Origin: Kiloniellaceae bacterium
GTDB lineage: Bacteria; Pseudomonadota; Alphaproteobacteria; Kiloniellales; J153
DNA: 64,000 bases
Direction: 5' to 3'
Assembly (NCBI GenBank): GCA_021776175.1
Contig: JAJFGJ010000018.1
Location: 1-64,000 of the forward strand
Shown here: positions 53,300 through 61,630 of the stretch, in pieces
Layout of the letters: each line of letters starts with the position of its first letter
How positions within the stretch are numbered: the first letter of the stretch is position 1
Program-made: the position numbers and the translations under genes
The notes under the pieces: generated by a model
What the model was told of the DNA's origin: nothing
Database searches by the model: none
The model's input: the letters and a program-made list of their open reading frames with translations, nothing else

Positions 53300-53929
53300 C
53301 TAAAACCGCAGAATCAATCCCTCGGGACGTACCTCATAGCTGGAAAGCCGGTTGAGAAAGCTCATGCCCAGGAGAGAGATGTTCAGTTGGGCCTGCGTCA
53401 CGGTCGCTTTCACGTCCCGGATTTCCAGATTGCCGAACCGCATGTCACGCAAAGTCACCGGCGCGACTTTGACCACACCATTCGCGGTATGGGCCCTTAT
53501 GTTGTAATCCAGGGCATACACCGGCAGGCCAGCCCGCTGCGCATCTTCCTTCGTCAAGCTGACCGAGGTGGCACCGGTATCGACTAGGAAGCGCACGGGC
53601 GTCCCATTGACATCGACCATGACCACGAAGTGCCCGCGCGGGCCCGGGGCCACGACAATTTCATCCGGTGCGTAGGCGGCCCTTTGCTCCGATTCGGCTT
53701 CGTCTTCCTCGAACTCGATATGGCGCCCGTCATTGGCCGTGGGCGGCGATCCATCGGCCAGCAATGGACTTGTCTCGCCGGTCTCCAATCCGCCCGTCAC
53801 CCAGGCTATACCCAGGCCCAAGGCGATGATTATGCCAGCGTTGCGGAGCGTTGCGCCGAGCAAACCGGTCCCCGCCACATCGTCGTATTCGGCGGCGTTG
53901 TAGTCATCGCCACCTGGATCGTCGTACAT
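53300..53929 (-). CDS. Retropepsin-like aspartic protease, TIGR02281 family
   Basis: A 209-residue protein with one N-terminal membrane helix (about 30-48, IIIALGLGIAWVTGG) and a periplasmic clan AA domain. VVMVDVNGTPVRFLVDTGATSVSLTKEDAQ carries the catalytic DTGA, and NISLLGMSFLNRLSSYEV is the C-terminal flap/ILGM-like motif. The layout matches TIGR02281, single-domain dimeric proteases of alphaproteobacteria with unknown targets. Short acidic linker at about 60-100. Confidence 0.85.
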   Translation of the reverse strand: MYDDPGGDDYNAAEYDDVAGTGLLGATLRNAGIIIALGLGIAWVTGGLETGETSPLLADGSPPTANDGRHIEFEEDEAESEQRAAYAPDEIVVAPGPRGHFVVMVDVNGTPVRFLVDTGATSVSLTKEDAQRAGLPVYALDYNIRAHTANGVVKVAPVTLRDMRFGNLEIRDVKATVTQAQLNISLLGMSFLNRLSSYEVRPEGLILRF

Positions 53930-54076
53930 GAAACCGGCCCTCCATCTGCGTGCCTGGCCTGGTTGTCGGTGGCTAAATGATCGGCGATATTACCTAAGGC
54001 ATCGCTAAACGGCGCATTTGTGAGAGATTATGGTCAAGGGGCGCTTAACCATAAGCGCATCTTGGAACCGCGCTGG

Positions 54077-54093
54077 TGAGTCGGTGTATTAGG
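54077..54093. repeat. Weak IS5-terminus-like match
   Basis: TGAGTCGGTGTATTAGG shares TGAGTCGGTG with the IS5 end at 123-132 and with 39634-39643. It overlaps the 3' end of the GMC oxidoreductase gene on the other strand. The match is short, and chance is not excluded. Confidence 0.3.
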
Positions 54094-55705
54094 AGGCGTC
54101 CGCCAAAATCATATCGGCGGCCTTCTCGGCAATCATGATGATGGCGGCGTTACAGTTTCCCGAGACCAGGCGTGGCATGACCGCGCCGTCGACGACCCGT
54201 AATCCCTCGACTCCGATCACTTTCAGCCCCGGCGTCACCACCGCCGACTCATCGGTTCCCATGGTGCAGGTGCTGGAGGGATGATAAATCGTGGAGGAAA
54301 CACGGCGGCAAAAGGCGAGAATGTCGTCGTCGCTCACGACACCGGGGCCGGGTTCTATCTCTTCGGCGAGATAGGGTTCCATTGCCGCCGCCTTGAGGAT
54401 CTCTCGGGTTTTCTTCACCGCTTCGACAAGTGTTTTCCGATCGGTTTCGGCCGAAAGGTAATTCGCGCGGATTTCCGGCGCCGCGAAGGGGTCGGCCGAA
54501 TTGATGTGGATCGAGCCCCGGCTCTCGGGGCGCAGTTGGCAGATCGAGGTGGTGAAGCCGGAGAACCGGTGCAGCGATTCCCCCATCTTGTCGGTGCTGA
54601 AGAGAATGAAAAGAATACCGGCATCGGGCGAGGCCAACTCCGGGCGGGTCTTGAAGAACGATCCCGCGTAACCGGCGCTTACGGTCATGGGGCCCTTGCG
54701 TCTCAATATATAATTCAGGCCCATGCCCAGCCTGCCGGACAGGCTGTGATACTGGTCGTTAAGGGTGATCGGCAGTTTCGAGCGCATGAACATGCGGGCC
54801 TGCAGGTGATCTTGAAAATTCTCGCCGACCCTGGGCGCGTCGTGGACAACGGGGATACCAAGACCTCGCAACAAATCGCCGCCGCCGACACCCGACAATT
54901 CCAAAAGTTGCGGCGAGTTGATGGCGCCGCCGCAGAGAATGACCTCGCCCGAAGCCTGTGCGCTTCTGGTCTGCCCGCCTTGGCGGAATTCCACTCCCTT
55001 GGCGGTCTTGCCGTCGAAAAGAACGCGGGTCGCATGAGCATGAGTCTCGATGCGTAGATTCGCGCGCTTCTTCGCCGGGTTCAGATAACCGACAGCGGTG
55101 CTGCAGCGGCGCCCGTTGCGAGAAGTGGTCTGGAAGTACCCCATCCCCTCCTGGCTTTCGCCGTTGAAATCGTCGTTGCGGGCAATGCCTTCCGCGACGC
55201 CGGCCTCGATAAAGGCGTCGCACATCCGGTGGGTTTCGGTCTGGTCCGAAACGGCGAGCGGCCCCCCTGCCCCATGAAAATCGTCCGCGCCCCTTTGCTG
55301 ATCCTCGCAGCGGCGGAAATACGGCAGAACATCTTCGAACGACCAGCCGGTGTTCCCCAACTGACGCCAGAGATCGAAATCTTCCTTCTGGCCTCGGATA
55401 TACACCAGTCCATTGATAGAGCTGGAGCCGCCGAGAACCTTGCCCCGCGGCTGATATATCCGGCGATCGTTGAGTTCGGGTTCGGGTTGGGTTTCGTACA
55501 TCCAGTTAACGCGGCTGTTGCGAAACAGCCTCGCGTACCCAATCGGCACGTGAATCCATAAGTTGGTGTCGCGGCCCCCGGCCTCCAGCAAAAGCACTTT
55601 GTGCCTGCCCGATGCCGTTAAGCGATTTGCCAGAACGCAGCCGGCCGATCCCGCGCCGACAATAATATAATCGAAGGTGCCTAAAGAGGCGCCCTGTTCA
55701 CGCAT
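54089..55705 (-). CDS. GMC-family FAD-dependent oxidoreductase (choline/alcohol dehydrogenase-like)
   Basis: A 538-residue flavoprotein that oxidises an alcohol to an aldehyde or acid. N-terminal FAD fold YIIVGAGSAGCVLANRL, GMC signature 1 region GGSSSINGLVYIRG, signature 2 AINSPQLLELSG, and C-terminal YHPSSTCTMG with the catalytic His and SGNCNAAIIMIAE. ATG 55705 follows GGGAG and overlaps the DUF6285-like gene by 8 bp; a longer frame upstream (to 56134) is only that gene's antiframe. Last gene of the 4-hydroxyacid-like operon, where it probably feeds oxidised substrate into the acyl-CoA steps. Confidence 0.9.
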   Translation of the reverse strand: MREQGASLGTFDYIIVGAGSAGCVLANRLTASGRHKVLLLEAGGRDTNLWIHVPIGYARLFRNSRVNWMYETQPEPELNDRRIYQPRGKVLGGSSSINGLVYIRGQKEDFDLWRQLGNTGWSFEDVLPYFRRCEDQQRGADDFHGAGGPLAVSDQTETHRMCDAFIEAGVAEGIARNDDFNGESQEGMGYFQTTSRNGRRCSTAVGYLNPAKKRANLRIETHAHATRVLFDGKTAKGVEFRQGGQTRSAQASGEVILCGGAINSPQLLELSGVGGGDLLRGLGIPVVHDAPRVGENFQDHLQARMFMRSKLPITLNDQYHSLSGRLGMGLNYILRRKGPMTVSAGYAGSFFKTRPELASPDAGILFILFSTDKMGESLHRFSGFTTSICQLRPESRGSIHINSADPFAAPEIRANYLSAETDRKTLVEAVKKTREILKAAAMEPYLAEEIEPGPGVVSDDDILAFCRRVSSTIYHPSSTCTMGTDESAVVTPGLKVIGVEGLRVVDGAVMPRLVSGNCNAAIIMIAEKAADMILADAS

Positions 55706-56105
55706 CTTTCCCGCTCCCTGAAAGGGCGCGCGGATTGGCGATCTTGAGGCGGGCGCGGGCACTCTCCCGCAACATCGCGAACACCTCTGGGTCGCCATCG
55801 CGTCCGCCCGCGCGTATCTCGGCCGCGATCCGCCAGGTAAGGCGTTGCAAGGCCTCGTCCAAGGTTTCGGTGTCGGCGAGGCCCGGCAAGCCTTCCTTAT
55901 CCTCGCCCAGCAGGCGCGCCAGAGCTTTGCGCTCGGCTTGGCGCGGCGCGGCACCCGTTTCCAACTCACGCGCCGCGATCGCCATGGCGTTGGCGGCCAA
56001 GCGCGCGGAATAAGATAGATCCCGCGGCAAGGCGGGCAACAACTCGTCGAGCAAGGCCGCGCGGGCCAATTCCAATAGCCGCACGCCATCGGGACGCTCA
56101 CGCAT
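55698..56105 (-). CDS. DUF6285-like small protein (LvaB-like)
   Basis: A 135-residue helical protein (LLELARAALLDELLPALP, LTWRIAAEIRAGGRD). By size, sequence style and position next to an APH-like kinase it matches DUF6285 proteins such as LvaB, which the Pseudomonas kinase LvaA needs for activity. I recall this link and cannot check it here. It overlaps the kinase gene (8 bp) and the GMC gene (8 bp), so the three are translationally linked. Confidence 0.7.
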   Translation of the reverse strand: MRERPDGVRLLELARAALLDELLPALPRDLSYSARLAANAMAIAARELETGAAPRQAERKALARLLGEDKEGLPGLADTETLDEALQRLTWRIAAEIRAGGRDGDPEVFAMLRESARARLKIANPRALSGSGKDA

Positions 56106-57162
56106 GGGCCTGGCTCCCCGGTGCCTGCCGCCATTGTTCGGGCGCGGTCATGACCAGGATGTCACGTTCCAATTCCGGCGGATAGACTCTGCCGGTCAAG
56201 GCCAGCTCAAGCGAAGATTCAGATCCGCTCATGGCGCGCCGGCCTTGCTGCAAGGCGATCACGGCCCAGCGGATATGCGCCATGACTTCCCAGAACGCCA
56301 CACGGGCCGGGTCGATGCGGCGTCCCGAAGCCTGCTCATAGGCCCGGTAAAAAGCCGCGCGCGGCGCGATGCCGCCGGCTTCGAGATCGTCGCGCCCAAA
56401 TCGCCAGCATTTGGCGCAGAACCATCCAATATCGCTCATGGGATCGTTCCAGGCGGAAAACTCCCAGTCCAGAATGCCGGTCAATCCGCTCTCGTCGACC
56501 ATGTAATTTCCGGTCCTGAAATCCTGGTGAGTGAGCACGACATCGCCGGGCTGCGGGGCGTGGGTTTCGCACCATCGCAGGCCCCATTCCAAGGCCGGGC
56601 GCGCCAGCCCCAGAAGGTCCAAGTGCTTGCGATACTGGATCACGGATTCAGATCCGGGATCGCGAGGCGGCGGGTCGAGGAAATCCAGATCGGGCCTTGG
56701 TGGAACGATGGTATGGATCTTCGCCAGTTCCCGCCCCAGACGCTCGCTCAAGGCATCGCGGTTGCCGCCGAGGGAAGTGTCCTTGACGACCCGCCGGGCC
56801 AAGGCCGTGCCCGCGACCCGGCGCATGATGTAGAAGGGTTTGCCGAGCACGCTTTCATCCTCGCAAAGCCACAGCGGTTCGGGCACCGTCACCTCGGCTT
56901 GCCAAGCGGCGCGCAGTACCGCGAACTCCCGTGGCCGGGTCAGGCTGACCGCTACGCCGCTTGGCGAATCGGTTCGCAAAACCAGCTCCTGTAAACCGGC
57001 GAAAGGGCCGTCGGGAATATCGGCGTCCAGGAGCCAGTTCTCTTGAATCGCGCCACCGCTAAGCGGCCGCATCTCGGTCAGGCGGAGGGAACCGGCTCCG
57101 GCCCGTTCGGCAAGGAAAGCTTCGAGCGCCTGCTTGGCCTCGGCGGTGATCGTCACGGCCAT
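56098..57162 (-). CDS. APH-like phosphotransferase, probable hydroxyacyl-CoA kinase (LvaA-like)
   Basis: A 354-residue aminoglycoside-phosphotransferase-fold kinase. LTHQDFRTGNYMV is the Brenner motif (catalytic Asp, metal Asn), GILDWEFSAWNDP carries the DxD-like metal Asp, and an N-lobe with LVLRTDSP and FYIMRRVAG provides the hinge. Neighbours (acyl-CoA dehydrogenase, acyl-CoA synthetase, DUF6285-like) argue against drug resistance. They argue for phosphorylating 4-hydroxyacyl-CoA, as LvaA and the kinase domain of human ACAD10/11 do. It overlaps the dehydrogenase gene by 10 bp. Confidence 0.82.
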   Translation of the reverse strand: MAVTITAEAKQALEAFLAERAGAGSLRLTEMRPLSGGAIQENWLLDADIPDGPFAGLQELVLRTDSPSGVAVSLTRPREFAVLRAAWQAEVTVPEPLWLCEDESVLGKPFYIMRRVAGTALARRVVKDTSLGGNRDALSERLGRELAKIHTIVPPRPDLDFLDPPPRDPGSESVIQYRKHLDLLGLARPALEWGLRWCETHAPQPGDVVLTHQDFRTGNYMVDESGLTGILDWEFSAWNDPMSDIGWFCAKCWRFGRDDLEAGGIAPRAAFYRAYEQASGRRIDPARVAFWEVMAHIRWAVIALQQGRRAMSGSESSLELALTGRVYPPELERDILVMTAPEQWRQAPGSQAHA

Positions 57163-58349
57163 CCCCAGAAGTCGATCCCCTCGGCCAGGAAAGTCCGCGC
57201 AAGTACCATCTTATGGATCTCCGAGGCGCCATCGACCAGACGCGCCTGGCGTGCGTAGCGGTACATCCACTCCAAGGGGGTGTCTTTGGAATAGCCCTTG
57301 GCCCCGCAAAGTTGGATCGCGGTATCGATTGCCTTGTGCAGGGTGTCGGCCACTTGAACCTTGGCCATGGACACTTCCTTGCGGGCGAAATCGCCGCTGT
57401 CGAGCTTCACCGCCGCCTTCATGGTCAGCAGGCGGCCAACCTCGATGTCCATGGCCGCCTCGCCGAGCAGCCATTGCACGCCCTCGTGATCCTGGAGCTT
57501 GCTGCCGAAGCTGTCGCGCTCCGCGACATAACCGGCGGCGATTTCCAGCGCCCGCTTGGCCATGCCGAGCCAACGCATGCAATGGGTCAGGCGCGCGGTT
57601 CCCAAGCGGATTTGAGTCACCTTCAAACCGTCGCCGATTTCCATCAGACGGTTTTCGTCGGGCACCTCCAGGTTCTCGATCTCGATTTCACAATGCCCGC
57701 CGTGTTCTTCCGGCCCCATGATGGGGATCCGCCGCGCGATGTTCCATCCGGGCTGATCCCGGTCCACCAGGAAGGCCGTCAGGCCCTTGCGGGCGTCGTC
57801 CGAGGTGCGGGCGATCAAAATGTTTTGCCGCGCGGTGCCGGCGCCGGTGATGAACCACTTGCGCCCATTGATCACCCAGGTATCGCCGCGGCGTTCCGCG
57901 TGGGTGAGCATCGCCGAGGGATCGGACCCGGCGCCCGGCGCGGGTTCGGTCATGGCGAAGGCCGAGCGCGATTTGCCGTCTATGATCGGCTGCAGCCACT
58001 TTTCCTTCTGCGCCTCGCTCGCGACCTTGTTGAGCAGGATCATATTGCCGTCGTCCGGCGCGGCGCTGTTGAACGCCGCCGGGCCAAAGATCGAACGCCC
58101 CATTTCCTCGTAGCAGACGGCCATGGCGGCGATGGATAAACCCAATCCGCCGCGTTCGGCCGGCATCTGCGGCGCCCACAACCCTAGCGCCTTTACTTCG
58201 CCGCGAAGTTCGTCGAGCAGATCCAGATCGATATTCTCATGTTCATCGAAGGATTCGGGCTTGGCCTCCAGAGTTATGACCCGGGTTTCGACGAAGGCAC
58301 GGATGCGCCGGCGAATATCCTCGGTTTCCGGTGCGAGATTGAAGTCCAT
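57153..58349 (-). CDS. Acyl-CoA dehydrogenase family protein (LvaC-like)
   Basis: A 398-residue FAD enzyme of the acyl-CoA dehydrogenase fold. FAMTEPAPGAGSDPSAMLTHAERRGD is the FAD/substrate strand, KWFITGAG follows, AIQLCGAKGYSKDTPLEWMYRYARQARLVDGASEIHKMVLAR lies near the C-terminus, and the usual catalytic Glu position falls in VDGASEIH. In the lva pathway such an enzyme converts phospho-4-hydroxyacyl-CoA to an enoyl-type intermediate without net oxidation. Here that role is inferred from context. 24-bp gap to the upstream SDR. Confidence 0.88.
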   Translation of the reverse strand: MDFNLAPETEDIRRRIRAFVETRVITLEAKPESFDEHENIDLDLLDELRGEVKALGLWAPQMPAERGGLGLSIAAMAVCYEEMGRSIFGPAAFNSAAPDDGNMILLNKVASEAQKEKWLQPIIDGKSRSAFAMTEPAPGAGSDPSAMLTHAERRGDTWVINGRKWFITGAGTARQNILIARTSDDARKGLTAFLVDRDQPGWNIARRIPIMGPEEHGGHCEIEIENLEVPDENRLMEIGDGLKVTQIRLGTARLTHCMRWLGMAKRALEIAAGYVAERDSFGSKLQDHEGVQWLLGEAAMDIEVGRLLTMKAAVKLDSGDFARKEVSMAKVQVADTLHKAIDTAIQLCGAKGYSKDTPLEWMYRYARQARLVDGASEIHKMVLARTFLAEGIDFWGWP

Positions 58350-58373
58350 TTTCGTTAGCGGTCCTTAAGCTTT

Positions 58374-59147
58374 CTAAAGCCGGGAACTGAGGCCCCCGTC
58401 CACGACCAAGACACTGCCGGTCATGTAGCGCGAAGCCTCGGAGGAGAGTAGAAGCAAGGCGCCGTCCAAGTCTTCCGGCTTACCGAAGCGGCGCTGTGGG
58501 ACGCGCTTGACGATGGCGCCGCCGGCGGCGCTGGCGCGGAAGTCGCGGTTGATCTCGGTTTCGAAATAACCGGGGGCGAGCGCGTTGACCCGGATATCGT
58601 GGCGCGCCAATTCGATCGCCAGGGCCCGGGTCAAGTTGATCAGCCCGGCCTTGGAGGCGCAATAGCTGGCGACCCCGCTTGCCGCGGAAAAACTCAAGAC
58701 GGACGCGATATTGACGATGGTGCCGCCATGGCCCAGAGCCATCATGTGCCGCGCGACTTCCTGGGCCATGAGCCAGGAGCCCTTCAAGTTGGTGTCGAGA
58801 ACCCGGTCCCAATCGGACTCGTCCTGATCGAGCGCGGGTTTATCGATCGCCATCCCCGCATTATTGATCAGGATGGAAATCGGACCCAGTTCGGTTTCAG
58901 CCTCGGCAACGCAGGTCCGCACGGACTCCGCGTCGGTGACATCGAGGAGCAAGGGCAAGGCGCGGCCATCGAAGGCCTCGATCTCGCGTGCCGTCTCGGC
59001 CAAGGCTTCCATCCGCCGGGCCGCCACCGCGACCTTGGCGCCGGCCCGGGCCAAGGTAATGGCGAAGTGGCGGCCCAAGCCGCTGGAAGCGCCGGTGACG
59101 ATGGCGACTTTGCCTTCGAGGTCGAAGCCGGCGGAGTTCCCGGTCAC
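58374..59147 (-). CDS. SDR-family oxidoreductase (LvaD-like)
   Basis: A 257-residue short-chain dehydrogenase. TGASSGLGRHFA is the nucleotide loop. NNAG, the catalytic Ser in NIASVLSFSAASG and YCASKAGLINLTRAL supply the catalytic set, and VDGGLSSRL ends the protein. In an LvaD-like step it would oxidise a 3-hydroxyacyl-CoA. ATG 59147 overlaps the TGA of the acyl-CoA synthetase gene (ATGA). Confidence 0.88.
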   Translation of the reverse strand: MTGNSAGFDLEGKVAIVTGASSGLGRHFAITLARAGAKVAVAARRMEALAETAREIEAFDGRALPLLLDVTDAESVRTCVAEAETELGPISILINNAGMAIDKPALDQDESDWDRVLDTNLKGSWLMAQEVARHMMALGHGGTIVNIASVLSFSAASGVASYCASKAGLINLTRALAIELARHDIRVNALAPGYFETEINRDFRASAAGGAIVKRVPQRRFGKPEDLDGALLLLSSEASRYMTGSVLVVDGGLSSRL

Positions 59148-60790
59148 GAGCCTAGCGCCTTGGCTTGCTCACGCAGCACGAATTTTTGGATTTTCCCGGT
59201 CGAGGTTTTAGGCAAAGGACAGAACACGACCGATTCAGGCACCTTGAAACCCGCCATGTGTTCCCGGCAAAAGGCCTGAATGTCGTTGGAGCTGGCTACC
59301 TGCCCATCCTTCAAGGTGACGAAAGCGCAGGGGCGTTCGCCCCATTTCTCGTCGGGCCGTGCCACCACGGCGGCTTCCAGAACACTTGGATGGCGATAGA
59401 GGATTTCCTCGATCTCGAGGCTAGAGATGTTCTCGCCACCGGAGATGATCACGTCCTTGGAACGGTCCTTGACCTCGATATAGCCATCGGTATGGCGCAC
59501 CGCCAAATCGCCGGTCCAGAACCAGCCGTCGCGGAACACGGCCTGCGTCGCTGCGGCGTTCTTCAAATAGCCCTTCATGACCGTGTTGCCGGCAAGGACG
59601 ATCTCGCCCAAGCTTTGCCCGTCCCAAGGCACTTCCTTGGAAGTTTCCGGGTCGGCGACCGTGGCTTGTTCCAGGGTCAAGAGCCGGAAGCCCTGACGCG
59701 CGGTCTTGGCCGACCGGGCCCGCACATCAAGACCGGACCAGTCGTCTTGCCAGGCGCAGACGGCCGAGGGCCCATAGCTTTCAGTCAAGCCGTACATGTG
59801 GAGCACGCGAAATCCGTTCGATTCCATGGCTTCAATAACCGCGCTGGGCGGCGCCGCGCCGCCGGTGACTATATCGACAATCTGCGGGAACTTGACCTTC
59901 GCGGCCTCGGGCGCGTGCGAAAGGACTGTTAGCACGATCGGCGCACCGCACATGTGGGTGACGCCGTGCTCGGCGATGAGTCCGTAGATCAAGGCCGGAT
60001 CGACCTTGCGCAGGCAGACGTGGGTGGCGCAGGCGGCGGTGACGCCCCAGGTAAAGGTCCAGCCGTCGCAGTGGAACATCGGCAGGGTCCAGAGGTAGAC
60101 CGAATCCTGGCCCAGGCCGATGGTTATCATGTTGCCGAAGGCGTTCAGATAGGCGCCCCGGTGGCTATAGACGCAGCCCTTGGGATTGCCGGTGGTGCCG
60201 GAGGTGTACAGCAGCGAGATCGACTGCCATTCATCCGCCGGTTCCGAAACCGGATCCTCGGACTCTCCTTCGGCCAGGAAGTCTTCGTACTCGATTTCGC
60301 CGATCAGGCCGCCGCCTTCGGCCAGGGCATCGTCGATATCGATGACCAGAGGCCGGTTTTCGAGCCGCTCCAGGGCCACCCGCGCCACGGGCGAAAGTTC
60401 GCGGTCGACGATCAGAACCTTGGCCTCCCCGTGTTCCAGCATGAAGGCGATGCTGGCCGCGTCGAGCCTGATGTTCATTGAGTTTAGCACCGCGCCGGCC
60501 ATGGGAACCCCGTAGTGCGCTTCCAGCATCGCCGGGATGTTCGGCGCCAGGATCGCCACCGTATCGCCACGGCCGATACCCCGGCCGCGCAGCGCGCTGG
60601 CCAGGCGGCAGGACCGCTCCCACATTTCGCGGTAAGACGTGCGGGCGCGGCCATGGACGATGGCGGTTTTGTCCGGATAGACCGCCGCCGCCCGGCGCAG
60701 GAAGGTAATCGGGGTCAGCGGCGCGAAGTTCGCCGCCGTCTGTTCCAGGTCCAGATCGTATATGGAGGCCTGCTTTTCGGTCGCTGTCAT
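59144..60790 (-). CDS. Acyl-CoA synthetase, AMP-forming (LvaE-like)
   Basis: A 548-residue adenylate-forming ligase that activates a carboxylic acid to its CoA ester. LLYTSGTTGNPKGCVYSHRG is the P-loop-like motif, YGLTESYGP is the A5 region, DGWFWTGDLAVRHTDGYIEVKDRSKDVIISGGENISS contains the A7/A8 hinge, and the catalytic Lys is in KTSTGKIQKFVL. First gene of the operon. The upstream 145 bp is shared with the divergent DsbA-like gene, and GAGAGG precedes the ATG. In an lva-like pathway it would act first on a 4-hydroxy or 4-keto acid. Confidence 0.93.
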   Translation of the reverse strand: MTATEKQASIYDLDLEQTAANFAPLTPITFLRRAAAVYPDKTAIVHGRARTSYREMWERSCRLASALRGRGIGRGDTVAILAPNIPAMLEAHYGVPMAGAVLNSMNIRLDAASIAFMLEHGEAKVLIVDRELSPVARVALERLENRPLVIDIDDALAEGGGLIGEIEYEDFLAEGESEDPVSEPADEWQSISLLYTSGTTGNPKGCVYSHRGAYLNAFGNMITIGLGQDSVYLWTLPMFHCDGWTFTWGVTAACATHVCLRKVDPALIYGLIAEHGVTHMCGAPIVLTVLSHAPEAAKVKFPQIVDIVTGGAAPPSAVIEAMESNGFRVLHMYGLTESYGPSAVCAWQDDWSGLDVRARSAKTARQGFRLLTLEQATVADPETSKEVPWDGQSLGEIVLAGNTVMKGYLKNAAATQAVFRDGWFWTGDLAVRHTDGYIEVKDRSKDVIISGGENISSLEIEEILYRHPSVLEAAVVARPDEKWGERPCAFVTLKDGQVASSNDIQAFCREHMAGFKVPESVVFCPLPKTSTGKIQKFVLREQAKALGS

Positions 60791-60935
60791 GGCCTCTCAC
60801 GTCCTATCAAAATCATTTTACTGCCCGGACCTTATACTCAGTGCCGGTTTCGCGCTATGGTCCAGGCGGGGCCGGGATAGGTCAAGCCCCGGGGAACGGT
60901 TACAGTCGGCCCCAGCCTCGTGAAAGGCCATAAAT

Positions 60936-61595
60936 ATGGAAATAGACATCTTCTCCGACACCATCTGTCCTTGGTGTTATATCGGCAAGCGGCGTCTGGA
61001 GCGTGCCCTGCGCGACCGGCCGCGAACGGACCTGATCATTCGCTGGCGCGCCTTTCAACTCAACCCCGATATGCCGGCCGAGGGCATGGATCGGACCCAG
61101 TACCTGGAGACCAAGTTCGGTGGAACGGAGAATGCCAAGTCGGTCTACGCCCAGGTCAGCGCGGCGGGAGATACAGAGGATATTCCCTTCGCCTTCGACA
61201 AGATCGCCCGCACACCCAACACCGTGGATTCGCACCGCCTGATCCGCTACGCCCGCGAGCTTGGACACCAGGACGAAACGGTGCAGGCGCTATTCGACGC
61301 CTATTTCCTGCGCGGCGAGGATATCGGAAACCACGACGTCCTGGCCGCGGCGGCGGGCGTGGCGGGCCTCGACGGCGATGCGGCCCGCGCCTTTCTGGCC
61401 AGCGGCACCGAGGCCGAGGTGATCCGCGACGAGGATGCCCAGGCCCGCCAGGCCGGTATCAACGGAGTCCCCTGCTTTATCTTCAACGGCAAGTACGCGC
61501 TGTCGGGCGCGCAATCGCCGGAGGTTCTGCTCCAGCTTTTCGATCTGGCACTCCAGGAAGAAGAAAAAGAGGCCCAGGTAGAAACCGGGGCCTGA
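60936..61595 (+). CDS. DsbA-family oxidoreductase (FrnE-like)
   Basis: A 219-residue thioredoxin-fold protein. MEIDIFSDTICPWCYIGKRR holds the active-site CPWC (about 11-14); no signal peptide is seen, so it is cytosolic, as FrnE is. NTVDSHRLIRYA and INGVPCFIFNGKYALSGAQ (cis-Pro) complete the FrnE/2-hydroxychromene-isomerase-like group. It is convergent with mfd and divergent from the acyl-CoA synthetase operon. Role in that pathway is not evident. Confidence 0.88.
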   Translation: MEIDIFSDTICPWCYIGKRRLERALRDRPRTDLIIRWRAFQLNPDMPAEGMDRTQYLETKFGGTENAKSVYAQVSAAGDTEDIPFAFDKIARTPNTVDSHRLIRYARELGHQDETVQALFDAYFLRGEDIGNHDVLAAAAGVAGLDGDAARAFLASGTEAEVIRDEDAQARQAGINGVPCFIFNGKYALSGAQSPEVLLQLFDLALQEEEKEAQVETGA

Positions 61596-61630
61596 CGAAA
61601 CCGGCACGGCCGCTCCGGGATTTGCCGCCC

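Noticed and set aside
56098..57162. The APH-like protein as an aminoglycoside-resistance enzyme
   Set aside because: It is embedded in an acyl-CoA operon with overlaps to its neighbours; a metabolic kinase is far more likely.
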